A DNA stretch of 35,350 bases from JBGPYB01 sp041493035. Lineage in GTDB: Bacteria; Acidobacteriota; Vicinamibacteria; Fen-336. Shown piece after piece: positions 16,577 to 23,732 of the stretch. Position 1 is the stretch's first letter. Each line of letters opens with the position of its first letter. The notes under the pieces are model-generated. The model worked only from the letters and a program-made list of their open reading frames with translations, did not search any database and was not told the origin of the DNA. The position numbers and the translations under genes were made by a program. Location of the stretch: positions 1 to 35,350 of the forward strand of contig JBGPYB010000031.1 of assembly GCA_041493035.1 (NCBI GenBank), in the 5' to 3' direction.

Positions 16577-18268
16577 CTATCGACCGACCGCCCCCCCGTC
16601 GGGATCGCGACGGTCCGATCCCCCTTCGAGGATGCCGTCGACGGGGTTCACGACGATGCCTTGGGGGATGCTCGGCCAGGGCCATCCTTCGCGAAGCGCG
16701 TGTCCCCTTCCGCGGAGTAGCGCCACCGTATCCGGGGAGAGCCCGCGGGTCTCGTAGTTGATCTCGTCGGGGAGCCATTGGTGGTGGAAGCGCGGGGCGT
16801 CGACGGCCTCCTGGATGTTCATCCCGAAGTCCACGACGTCGAGGATCACCTGGAGGACCGTGTTGATGATCCTGCGGCCGCCGGGCGTGCCGATCACCAT
16901 GAAGAGCTTCCCCTCCTTGGAGAGGATCGTGGGGGTCATGCTCGAAAGCATTCGCTTCTGAGGTGCGACCAGGTTGGGGTCGGTGCCGATCAGGCCGTCC
17001 TGCGTAGTGAGGCCCGGGCCCGCGTTGAAGTCTCCCATCTCGTTGTTCAGGAGAAAACCGGCGCCGGGGACGACGATCTTCGAGCCGTAGCCGTCCTCCA
17101 GCGTATAGGTCAGTGAGACCGCGTTGCGCTCGGCGTCGACGACCGAGAGGTGGGTCGTCTCGACACTCTCCGTTCCCCATTCGAAGCTCGACGGAGATGA
17201 AGAGGACGCCCGGTCGTCCCGGATCGTGCGCCGGAGCCGACCGGCGTAGTCCTTCGAGAGGAGCCGCTCCACTGGGATCCCGTCGCCAAAATCGGGGTCT
17301 CCCAGATAGCGGGCCCGGTCCGCGTACGCGCGGCGCATGGACTCCGTCACCCTGTGCACCGTCGCCGCCGACAGGAATCCGGTTGCGCGGAGATCCCAGC
17401 CTTCGAGGAGGTTGAGCATCTCGATGAGCGCCACCCCGCCGGAGCTCGGAGGAGGCATGCTGAGGATCTCGTAGCCGCGGTAGGTGCCTCTCACCGGGAC
17501 GCGCTTTCGCGCCTCGTAGGCCTTCAGATCGGCCCGGGTGATGAGGCCTCCTCCGCGCTTCATCTCCGCCTCGATCCGCTCCGCGGTCTCTCCCCCGTAA
17601 AAGCCTGGCGGTCCCTTCTCCGCGATGCGCTCCAGAGTTCGGGCCAGGTCGGCCTGGCGGAGGATGTCTCCGGCTTCGTAAGGGACTCCGTTGCGCGAGA
17701 ACTGCGCCATGGAGGCCGGGTACTTCTTCATTTCGGGCAGAACGTCCTTCAGCTCGCGGGCGAACGCGTCGGTCACGACGAAGCCGTCCCGCGCGAGGGC
17801 AATGGCCGGTTCCACCAATCGGTGCCAGGGGAGTCTTCCGTTGTCTTTCCAGGCGAGGTGGAGGCCCGCCACGGTGCCCGGCACGCCGACGGCGAGGTAA
17901 CTGTCGTGGTGCAGCGCCGCGTCGTACTTGCCGTTGCGAAGAAACATCGTGGCCGAGGCGGCCGCCGGCGCCTTCTCGCGGAAGTCGAAGGCCTCGGCGT
18001 CTCCGGACGCGGAGCGGTACAGCAGGAAGCCGCCCCCGCCCAGGTTGCCCGCCGACGGATGGGTCACCGCCAGCGCGAACGCCGTTGCGACGGCGGCGTC
18101 GACGGCCGTTCCGCCGTCCGCCAGCGCCTTGACGCCCACGTCGGACGCGAGGGCGTTCTGGGAGGCCACCATGCCCCTTCGCGCCCGGGCGGGCTGCGCT
18201 CCCGCGTGGAGTACCGGTTGCCCGAGCGCCCAAAACAGAAGGCCGAGTCCGGCGACACGTCGTGTCAT
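16577..18268 (-). CDS. ggt: Gamma-glutamyltransferase (secreted)
   Basis: The 563-residue precursor cleaves gamma-glutamyl bonds such as that of glutathione, outside the cytoplasm. A signal peptide (MTRRVAGLGLLFWALGQPVLHAG) precedes the mature domain MVASQNALASDVGVKALADGG. The autocleavage and nucleophile site is TTHLSVVD, with Thr371 the expected first residue of the small subunit. Downstream are MLSSMTPTI, with the two substrate-site serines, and PGGRRIINTV, with the oxyanion glycines. The frame is open far upstream to 19750, but that part is antisense to the M64 peptidase gene. The ATG at 18268 is chosen because GAGGAG lies nine bases before it and the signal peptide begins there. The gene is divergent from the M64 gene across 75 bases. 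Confidence 0.95.
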   Translation of the reverse strand: MTRRVAGLGLLFWALGQPVLHAGAQPARARRGMVASQNALASDVGVKALADGGTAVDAAVATAFALAVTHPSAGNLGGGGFLLYRSASGDAEAFDFREKAPAAASATMFLRNGKYDAALHHDSYLAVGVPGTVAGLHLAWKDNGRLPWHRLVEPAIALARDGFVVTDAFARELKDVLPEMKKYPASMAQFSRNGVPYEAGDILRQADLARTLERIAEKGPPGFYGGETAERIEAEMKRGGGLITRADLKAYEARKRVPVRGTYRGYEILSMPPPSSGGVALIEMLNLLEGWDLRATGFLSAATVHRVTESMRRAYADRARYLGDPDFGDGIPVERLLSKDYAGRLRRTIRDDRASSSSPSSFEWGTESVETTHLSVVDAERNAVSLTYTLEDGYGSKIVVPGAGFLLNNEMGDFNAGPGLTTQDGLIGTDPNLVAPQKRMLSSMTPTILSKEGKLFMVIGTPGGRRIINTVLQVILDVVDFGMNIQEAVDAPRFHHQWLPDEINYETRGLSPDTVALLRGRGHALREGWPWPSIPQGIVVNPVDGILEGGSDRRDPDGGAVGR

Positions 18269-18343
18269 TTCTGAAAGCTCCTCTGTGCGCGAGGCTACCA
18301 CTGCCTTGCGATCCGTTTCCATGAGCCTCCCGGGCGGGGCGTC

Positions 18344-19756
18344 GTGATATGGTTCGACGCGATGATCGCGATCGGTCTGGCCCTCGCGCTTGCACACCCC
18401 GCGGAAGCCGTCCGGGTCCCGGGGGAGCCGCACACGCTGCGGGTCGACTACTTCCACACGGGCAACGCTTCGGAGGAGCGCTATTCGCTCGATGGCGCCA
18501 CTGTCGAAGGCCCGTGGGCGGGTCCGTTGGAAAGGGCCATCGACGAAACCAACCTGGGGAAGTATCTCTTCGAGGTCATCGATCGAAAGACCAACCGTGT
18601 CCTCTACTCTCGCGGCTTCGCGAGCATCTTCGGGGAATGGGAGTCGACACCTGAGGCGCGGGAGGAGACGCGCACCTTCCACGAGTCCCTTCGCTTCCCG
18701 GCGCCCGCGGTGCCCGTCCAGGTCGTCCTGAAGAAGCGCGATAAACAAGGCGGGTTTCGCGAGGCCTGGAGCCTTGTCCTCGATCCGGCAGACCCGGCCG
18801 TAGGCCAGGCGCCGACAAGGGGAGCGGCCAAGGTCTGGGCGGTGATGAAGAACGGCGAGCCGCGAGACAAGGTCGACCTCTTGCTCATGGGGGACGGCTA
18901 CACCCTTGCCGAGATGGAGAAGTGGCACGCCGACGCGAAACGGCTCACCGACATTCTCTTCGGCGTCTCTCCTTTCAAGGAGCATCGGCAGGACTTCAAC
19001 GTCTGGGCGGTGGACACTCCTGCCGAGGAGAGCGGGGTCGCGCGCCCGTCCGACGGAGTGCGTCGCCTCTCGCCGCTCCGGGCGTCCTACGATGCCTTCG
19101 GATCGGAGCGCTACGTCCTGACCTTCGACAACAAGCGGATGCGAGAAGCCGCGGCAGGCGCGCCTTACGAGTTCATCGAGATCATTGCGAACGACCGGAA
19201 GTACGGAGGGGGGGGAATCCAGAACCTCTTCGCCACCGTGGCCGCCGATAACGCGTTCACGCCGTACATCTTCGTTCACGAGTTCGGCCACCACTTCGCC
19301 GGTCTCGCCGACGAGTACTACACCTCGGCCAGCGCCTACGCGAGCCCGAGCGGCCGGCCGGAGCCTTGGGAGCCCAACGTCACCGCCGATCCTCAAGGAG
19401 GGAAATGGCGAGACTTGATCGCCCCCGGGACGCCCGTCCCGACCCCTTGGGAAAAGGACGCCTTCGAAGCCGAGCAATCGCGGATACAGGCCCGTCGCCG
19501 GGAGATTCGCGCCCAGAAGCGTCCCGAGGCCGAGATGGAAGCCCTCTTCCGTGGGGAGCGAGACAAGATGACGGCCCTTCTGGCTTCCGGCCCACCCCCC
19601 GCCAAGGTCGGCGCTTTCGAAGGCGCGCTCTACGAGGCGAAGGGCTACTATAGGCCGCAGGCGGATTGCATCATGTTCACCCGCGATGAAGTCGGCTTTT
19701 GTGCGGTCTGCCGGCGCGCAATCGAGCGAGTCATCTCTCTTTATGCACACCGTTGA
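18344..19756 (+). CDS. Secreted M64-family metallopeptidase
   Basis: The product (470 residues from the GTG at 18344) is a zinc peptidase of the IgA-peptidase-M64 family. The motif HEFGHHFAGLADEY starts at residue 312: His312 and His316 bind zinc, Glu313 is catalytic and the following Asp-Glu-Tyr is a family feature. Residues 35-150 form an N-terminal beta domain of the M64_N kind, and VDLLLMGDGYTLAEM marks the start of the catalytic domain. The C-terminus has CIMFTRDEVGFCAVCRRAIE, the usual Cys-containing end. Residues 1-22 look like a short signal peptide cut near AHPAEA. The ATG at 18362 is an equally possible start. Substrates are not known from sequence. It may share a regulatory region with the divergent ggt gene. 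Confidence 0.88.
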   Translation: MIWFDAMIAIGLALALAHPAEAVRVPGEPHTLRVDYFHTGNASEERYSLDGATVEGPWAGPLERAIDETNLGKYLFEVIDRKTNRVLYSRGFASIFGEWESTPEAREETRTFHESLRFPAPAVPVQVVLKKRDKQGGFREAWSLVLDPADPAVGQAPTRGAAKVWAVMKNGEPRDKVDLLLMGDGYTLAEMEKWHADAKRLTDILFGVSPFKEHRQDFNVWAVDTPAEESGVARPSDGVRRLSPLRASYDAFGSERYVLTFDNKRMREAAAGAPYEFIEIIANDRKYGGGGIQNLFATVAADNAFTPYIFVHEFGHHFAGLADEYYTSASAYASPSGRPEPWEPNVTADPQGGKWRDLIAPGTPVPTPWEKDAFEAEQSRIQARRREIRAQKRPEAEMEALFRGERDKMTALLASGPPPAKVGAFEGALYEAKGYYRPQADCIMFTRDEVGFCAVCRRAIERVISLYAHR

Positions 19757-19764
19757 CCGCGGAA

Positions 19765-19821
19765 CTCGGATAGAATCCGAGGATAGCCCTTTCCGTCGCG
19801 TGCCGTCTCAGAGAGCGACGG
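19765..19821 (+). repeat. Two inverted repeats in the leader of the cNMP-GGDEF gene
   Basis: The 81-base gap before the diguanylate cyclase gene holds two perfect seven-base inverted repeats: CTCGGAT-AGA-ATCCGAG (19765-19781), and CCGTCGC (19793-19799) with GCGACGG (19815-19821) across a 15-base loop. Neither is followed by a T-run, so intrinsic termination of the M64 transcript is not supported. They could be RNA hairpins or an operator. Confidence 0.4.
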
Positions 19822-19837
19822 TGGTGGGGGGGCGCAA

Positions 19838-20746
19838 TTGCCCGAAAAAAGCCTGACTAGTCTCATTTCCGAACTGTCCGAGCTGGGACCTGAGTCCCGG
19901 GTCGACCAGGGGGCGATACTCTGGAAAGAGGGAGACCCCGGCGACCACGTGATCCTTCTCCTCGACGGCTTCGTGGAAGTCACCCACGAGACTCCCGAGG
20001 GCGAGGTCGTGACTCTCCGGACCCTCGAAGCGGGCTCGGTCCTCGGTGAGATCGCCGCCCTCGACGGCCGGCCCCGATCCGCCACCGTCAAGGCTTGCGC
20101 CCCGTGCAGGATCGTCAGGGTCCCGGCCCGGGCGTTCCGGGGCCTTCTCCACAGGCGCCCCGACATGCTGGAAGAACTGTTCCTCACCCAGGCCGATCGT
20201 GTCCGGAGCCTGACCCGGCAGGTGACACGCAACCACCACCGCGCCATCACCGATCCCTTGACACGTCTTTACAACTACGGCTTCTTCCGCGAGCGTCTCG
20301 AGATCGAGCTGGAGCGAGCGCGCCACACGGGCGACCTCGTCTCCCTGGCGATGTTCGACATCGACCACTTCAAGAACTACAACGACGTCCACGGCCATCA
20401 GGAGGGGAACCTCGTGTTGCAGACGGTGGCCGAGATCCTCCGCGACACGGGCCGGCGAGGGGACATCGTCGCGCGCTACGGCGGCGAGGAGTTCGTGGCG
20501 CTTCTTTACGGCGCGACTCGCGAGGAAGCGGAACGGTTCGCCGAAACGGCGCGTCAGGGAATCGAGCGCTTTACTTTCCCCGGAGGCGAGACGCAGCCTC
20601 TCGGCCGCGTCTCGGTCTCCGGCGGAGTGGCCACGTTCCCGTCGGACGGAGCGGGCGACGAGGCTCTCATCCGCGCGGCTGACGCGAGTCTGTATCGGGC
20701 GAAGGAAGCGGGTCGCAACCGCGTGGTGGCCGCGACGCAGGAATGA
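19838..20746 (+). CDS. Cyclic-nucleotide-binding domain / GGDEF diguanylate cyclase
   Basis: The 302-residue product couples a cNMP-binding (Crp-like) sensor to a GGDEF domain that would make cyclic di-GMP from GTP. Residues 15-118 hold the beta-roll: GDPGDHVILLLDGFVEV, then GSVLGEIAALDGRPRSATVKA, the phosphate-binding cassette region. A helix of about 20 residues leads to ITDPLTRLYNYGFF (from 137), the GGDEF opening. The active site is RYGGEEF, with GGEEF at 215-219. RRGD at 206-209, five residues upstream, is a canonical RxxD inhibitory site, so product feedback is expected. There is no membrane segment, so it is cytoplasmic. The start is a TTG after a GGGGGGG run, and its stop overlaps the next gene as ATGA. 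The ligand of the sensor domain is unknown. Confidence 0.92.
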   Translation: MPEKSLTSLISELSELGPESRVDQGAILWKEGDPGDHVILLLDGFVEVTHETPEGEVVTLRTLEAGSVLGEIAALDGRPRSATVKACAPCRIVRVPARAFRGLLHRRPDMLEELFLTQADRVRSLTRQVTRNHHRAITDPLTRLYNYGFFRERLEIELERARHTGDLVSLAMFDIDHFKNYNDVHGHQEGNLVLQTVAEILRDTGRRGDIVARYGGEEFVALLYGATREEAERFAETARQGIERFTFPGGETQPLGRVSVSGGVATFPSDGAGDEALIRAADASLYRAKEAGRNRVVAATQE

Positions 20747-21417
20747 GGATCGGATTCGGCATTTCCGTGCTGGCGCTTCTCGCCCCGCGAGTTTCCCTGG
20801 CTGCCGAGGCCCCCGGAACCATCCTGGTTCTCCAGGTTTCGGCCCGCGATGTCCCGGGCCGAGTTCCCACCGCGATGCCGGAGCGCTTCACGCTTCTCGA
20901 GGACGGGAACGTCTATGTCGGCGGAACCTCCGCCGTCGCGACGGCGCGTCTCGAGAAGGGCGACGTCCGCGAGATCGAGAAGAGCCTCGACCGCGTCCGT
21001 AAGACAGCGGGCCTCGGCTCTCAAGTGACGTTCGGCCCCGGAGAGCTGAAGCAGAGGCTGTTGATCTCCAAAGGCCGCCCCCTCGACATCACCGCAACCG
21101 GCGACCCGGCGTTAGCGCCTCCAGCGCTGCGGCCGCTGGCCTCTCTGATGAGCGACCTGGCGGCGTTCTCTCATCCAGCGCTCCATCCGTACCGCCCGGC
21201 CTTCCTCGCCTTGAGCGCCCGTGAGGGAAACCTCCCCGGTGGATGCCGGAGTTGGAGCTTCCCCGTGCCGCTTGCCCAAGCCGTGTCCGCGCCGCAGTCC
21301 GTCAGCGCCGTGGCCGCCGAGCGCTGGCCAACCGGCGGTCAGCCCGCCTCGGTGTGCGCCGGAGACAAGCGCTACGTCGTCACGCTTCGCCCCCTTCTTC
21401 CGGGTGAGAAGCCCTGA
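20743..21417 (+). CDS. Secreted protein of unknown function
   Basis: I do not recognise this 224-residue product. A signal peptide is visible (MRIGFGISVLALLAPRVSLA, cut near LAAEA). The mature part has no transmembrane segment and contains two cysteines in the C-terminal half (GGCRSW and SVCAGDKRY), which could form a disulphide in the periplasm. The central part (ERFTLLEDGNVYVGG and EIEKSLDRVRK) looks like a small alpha/beta or beta-sandwich domain. It overlaps the diguanylate cyclase stop as ATGA, so the two are likely translated together, possibly for a shared surface or signalling role. Confidence 0.7.
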   Translation: MRIGFGISVLALLAPRVSLAAEAPGTILVLQVSARDVPGRVPTAMPERFTLLEDGNVYVGGTSAVATARLEKGDVREIEKSLDRVRKTAGLGSQVTFGPGELKQRLLISKGRPLDITATGDPALAPPALRPLASLMSDLAAFSHPALHPYRPAFLALSAREGNLPGGCRSWSFPVPLAQAVSAPQSVSAVAAERWPTGGQPASVCAGDKRYVVTLRPLLPGEKP

Positions 21418-21435
21418 CCCTCAAGCGCTCTCGAC

Positions 21436-21465
21436 TTGACACCCCGCCCCGGAAAGCCTCATAGT
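21436..21465 (+). promoter_or_regulatory. Promoter of the rho leader and rho
   Basis: An exact TTGACA (21436-21441) is followed after 18 bases by CATAGT (21460-21465), a 4/6 match to TATAAT. Transcription would start near 21472, just at the GGAGGAG ribosome binding site (21473-21479). That start lies downstream of the GTG at 21464 that opens the rho frame, so transcripts from here could not use that GTG. Confidence 0.55.
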
Positions 21466-21482
21466 GACTTCTGGAGGAGACG

Positions 21483-21515
21483 ATGACCGGTTCGCGGCTG
21501 GCGGGCCGCCGATGA
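21483..21515 (+). CDS. Ten-codon leader ORF upstream of rho
   Basis: An ATG three bases after a perfect GGAGGAG (21473-21479) opens a ten-codon reading frame, MTGSRLAGRR, ending at TGA 21513-21515. The spacing of three bases to the SD core is short. Its stop overlaps the ATG of rho (21512-21514) as ATGA, in a different frame. This is the arrangement expected of a translationally coupled leader peptide. E. coli rho also has a short leader ORF (rhoL), although not similar in sequence. It could instead be a chance ORF if rho starts at the GTG 21464. Confidence 0.45.
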   Translation: MTGSRLAGRR

Positions 21516-22783
21516 GGCACGGCCCGCGACACCCGCGACGCCATCGACACCCCCACAGGCACGACCGGCCCAACGGGCCCTATCCGCAGCAGCAAGGGCC
21601 GAGAGGGCCGAGGGACCCCCGACAGGCACCGATTCCGACCACGGGCCCGACGACGGATGTCGCCGGAATCGTGGAGTTGCAGGACGGTGTCGGTGGGTTC
21701 TTGAGGCAGGCCGCCCAGAACTATCTAGCGACCCGCGACGACGTCGTGGTTCCCGCATCCATTGCGAGGGACTTCGGACTGCGAGACGGGACGGAGGTAG
21801 TCGGGCTTGCCCGTGACGGTGGCGGTGGGCGTCGCACGCTCGTTGAAGTCCAGAAGGCGGGAGGGATGTCTCCCGAGGAGTACAAGACCCTCCCTCACTT
21901 CCAGGACCTCATCTCGATCAATCCCCACGAGGCTTTCGAGCTCGCCGCCGAGCAGGCGGAGACGAGCCTCAGGGTCATCGACCTGATCGCCCCCATCGGG
22001 CGCGGTCAGCGAGGCCTCATCGTGTCTCCGCCCAAGGCGGGGAAGACAACGCTCCTCGAGCACCTGGGACAGGCCATCGCGAAGCACCATCCCGAGGTGC
22101 ACCTCGTCATGCTCCTCATCGACGAGCGGCCCGAGGAGGTCACGCACTTTCGTCGCGCGGTCCCCGCCGAGGTCCTGGCTTCGTCGTCGGACTCAGCGGC
22201 CGACTCCCACATTCGTCTGGCCCGCCTCGCCATGGAGCGCGCCAAGCGCCTCGTGGAAGCCGGGCGCCACGTCGTGATCCTGCTGGACTCGCTGACCCGT
22301 CTCGGCCGCGCCAGCAATCGCGAGATGGGCCCCGGCGGCCGCACCATGTCGGGCGGCGTCGACAACCGGGCGCTCCAGTTCCCGCGCCAGTTCTTCGGCG
22401 CCGCGCGCAACTGCGAGGGAAGCGGCAGCTTGACGATCCTCGCCACGGCTCTCGTCGACACCGGGAGCCGGATGGACGAGGTCATCTTCCAGGAGTTCAA
22501 GGGAACCGGGAACATGGAGCTGATCCTCGATCGGTCCATCGCGGACAGGCGGATCTTCCCGGCCGTGGACGTTCTGAAGTCGGGGACTCGACGGGAAGAA
22601 CTGCTCTGCCCCCCCGAGGAGCTTTCGAAGCGCCACCTGCTCCGACGAGCGCTGGCCGACCTGTCGACGATCGAGGCCACCCAGTTCCTGATCGACAAGA
22701 TCCAGAAGACCCCGTCGAACGCGGCGTTCCTGGGCTCACTTGTGGCGCCGTCGGCTATGACCGCCGCACGTCGGTTCCGGTAG
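21512..22783 (+). CDS. rho: Transcription termination factor Rho
   Basis: The product (423 residues from the ATG at 21512; 439 from a GTG at 21464) is the hexameric RNA helicase that terminates transcription. Residues 1-48 are rich in His, Arg and Pro and replace the usual helical Rho_N domain. Residues 50-115 are the cold-shock-like RNA-binding domain (GIVELQDGVGGFLR, then RDDVVVPASIARDFGLRDG). The ATPase core has Walker A SPPKAGKTT (172-180), Walker B VVILLDSLTRLGRA and the conserved FFGAARN. The Q-loop reads VDNRALQFPRQ, where E. coli has a VDANALHRPK-type sequence, so basic residues differ. The R-loop KSGTRREELL is intact. I prefer the ATG because the promoter starts transcription after the GTG and the leader ORF couples to it; GGAAAG before the GTG keeps that start possible. 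Confidence 0.93.
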   Translation: MRHGPRHPRRHRHPHRHDRPNGPYPQQQGPRGPRDPRQAPIPTTGPTTDVAGIVELQDGVGGFLRQAAQNYLATRDDVVVPASIARDFGLRDGTEVVGLARDGGGGRRTLVEVQKAGGMSPEEYKTLPHFQDLISINPHEAFELAAEQAETSLRVIDLIAPIGRGQRGLIVSPPKAGKTTLLEHLGQAIAKHHPEVHLVMLLIDERPEEVTHFRRAVPAEVLASSSDSAADSHIRLARLAMERAKRLVEAGRHVVILLDSLTRLGRASNREMGPGGRTMSGGVDNRALQFPRQFFGAARNCEGSGSLTILATALVDTGSRMDEVIFQEFKGTGNMELILDRSIADRRIFPAVDVLKSGTRREELLCPPEELSKRHLLRRALADLSTIEATQFLIDKIQKTPSNAAFLGSLVAPSAMTAARRFR

Positions 22784-22792
22784 CGCCCTTCC

Positions 22793-23524
22793 ATGAAGCA
22801 CGAGTACCACTGCTGGCATTCCTCGCGTCTCGGCCGGGACATGGGCGTCCAGGTCTACGGGCACTACGGGTCGCCCATCCTGGTTTTCCCCACGAGCGGC
22901 GGTGACGAGAGCGAATACGCCGGCCGGGGGATGATCGACGCCCTTTCCCATCACATCGAAGCGGGAAAGGTAAAGGTCTTCTGCGTCGGCTCCGTGAACA
23001 ACCAGTCCTGGTACGACAAGAGCGCCCATCCGCGCCACAGGAGTTACGTCCAGGCGATGTACGACGACTACATCGCCCGGGAGGTGGCTCCTTTCATCCA
23101 GGACAATTGCCAGACGCCGGGGATTCCCATCACCACGACCGGCAGCTCCTTTGGGGCGTACCACGCCGCCAACACCCTGCTGAAGCACCCCGACCTCTTT
23201 CGTCGCTGCCTGGCACTCTCGGGCGTCTACGACATCCGCCGGTTCATGGACGGCGACTACGACGACAACTTCTACTTCAACAATCCCGTCGACTATGTCG
23301 CGAGCTTGAGCGACGGCTACTTCCTTCACCACCTTCGCCAGAGCGACCTCCGCTTCGCGACGGGCCACGGCCCCTACGAGGACACCGGCCCGACCTACCG
23401 CCTGTCGGAGGTGCTAAGGTCCCGCGGGATCCCGCACTCCGTCGACGACTGGGGAGCCGAGGGTGGCCACGACTGGCCGTACTGGAAACGGCAGATGAAC
23501 GAGTACGTGTCCCGGCTGTTCTAG
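22793..23524 (+). CDS. Alpha/beta-hydrolase esterase
   Basis: The 243-residue protein has the nucleophile elbow TTGSSFGAYHA (Ser119 in G-S-S-F-G) and a C-terminal GGHDWPYW that supplies the catalytic His. The N-terminus (MKHEYHCWHSSRLGRDMGVQ) and VFPTSGGDESEY are typical of a group of putative esterases related to esterase D. There is no signal peptide, so it should be cytoplasmic. The natural substrate is unknown. It starts nine bases after rho, on the same strand, without a clear SD, and may be read through from rho. Confidence 0.85.
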   Translation: MKHEYHCWHSSRLGRDMGVQVYGHYGSPILVFPTSGGDESEYAGRGMIDALSHHIEAGKVKVFCVGSVNNQSWYDKSAHPRHRSYVQAMYDDYIAREVAPFIQDNCQTPGIPITTTGSSFGAYHAANTLLKHPDLFRRCLALSGVYDIRRFMDGDYDDNFYFNNPVDYVASLSDGYFLHHLRQSDLRFATGHGPYEDTGPTYRLSEVLRSRGIPHSVDDWGAEGGHDWPYWKRQMNEYVSRLF

Positions 23525-23569
23525 CCAGGCGCCGCGGAACACGAGGGAGCGATCCCACGTACATCAGGA

Positions 23570-23693
23570 CACTGGTGTCTCGCCGCCGAAGCGCTCGTCA
23601 AGACTTCGTCATACGCTGGCGGACGCCATCTCTAGGACCTAGAATGAGGCGGCTCCGCCGGCCCCGACCGGTCGGCAACAACTTCACTGGTGT
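23570..23693 (+). repeat. Nine-base direct repeats and a 12-base palindrome before the export operon
   Basis: The 208-base gap 23525-23732 holds no gene. CACTGGTGT occurs twice, at 23570-23578 and 23685-23693, each near-palindromic (ACAC-TG-GTGT in the first). Between them CCGACCGGTCGG (23664-23675) is a perfect 12-base palindrome. A TAGAAT at 23640-23645 is a possible -10 box with no clear -35. The elements flank or follow that box, as operator sites for a repressor of the efflux operon would. Confidence 0.4.
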
Positions 23694-23732
23694 TGGGATG
23701 ACGTGGAAACTCCTCGACGGGAGGCTGGCGTC

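Noticed and set aside
15102..18395. An open frame of 1097 codons on the minus strand
   Set aside because: It is antisense to the porphyrinogen oxidase and hemE end and out of frame with ggt. Its translation is Arg/Gly/Pro-rich low-complexity sequence, as expected of a shadow frame in GC-rich DNA.
18269..19750. Upstream extension of the ggt frame to a 1057-residue protein
   Set aside because: The extra part is antisense to the M64 peptidase gene, while a good SD and a signal peptide mark the start at 18268.
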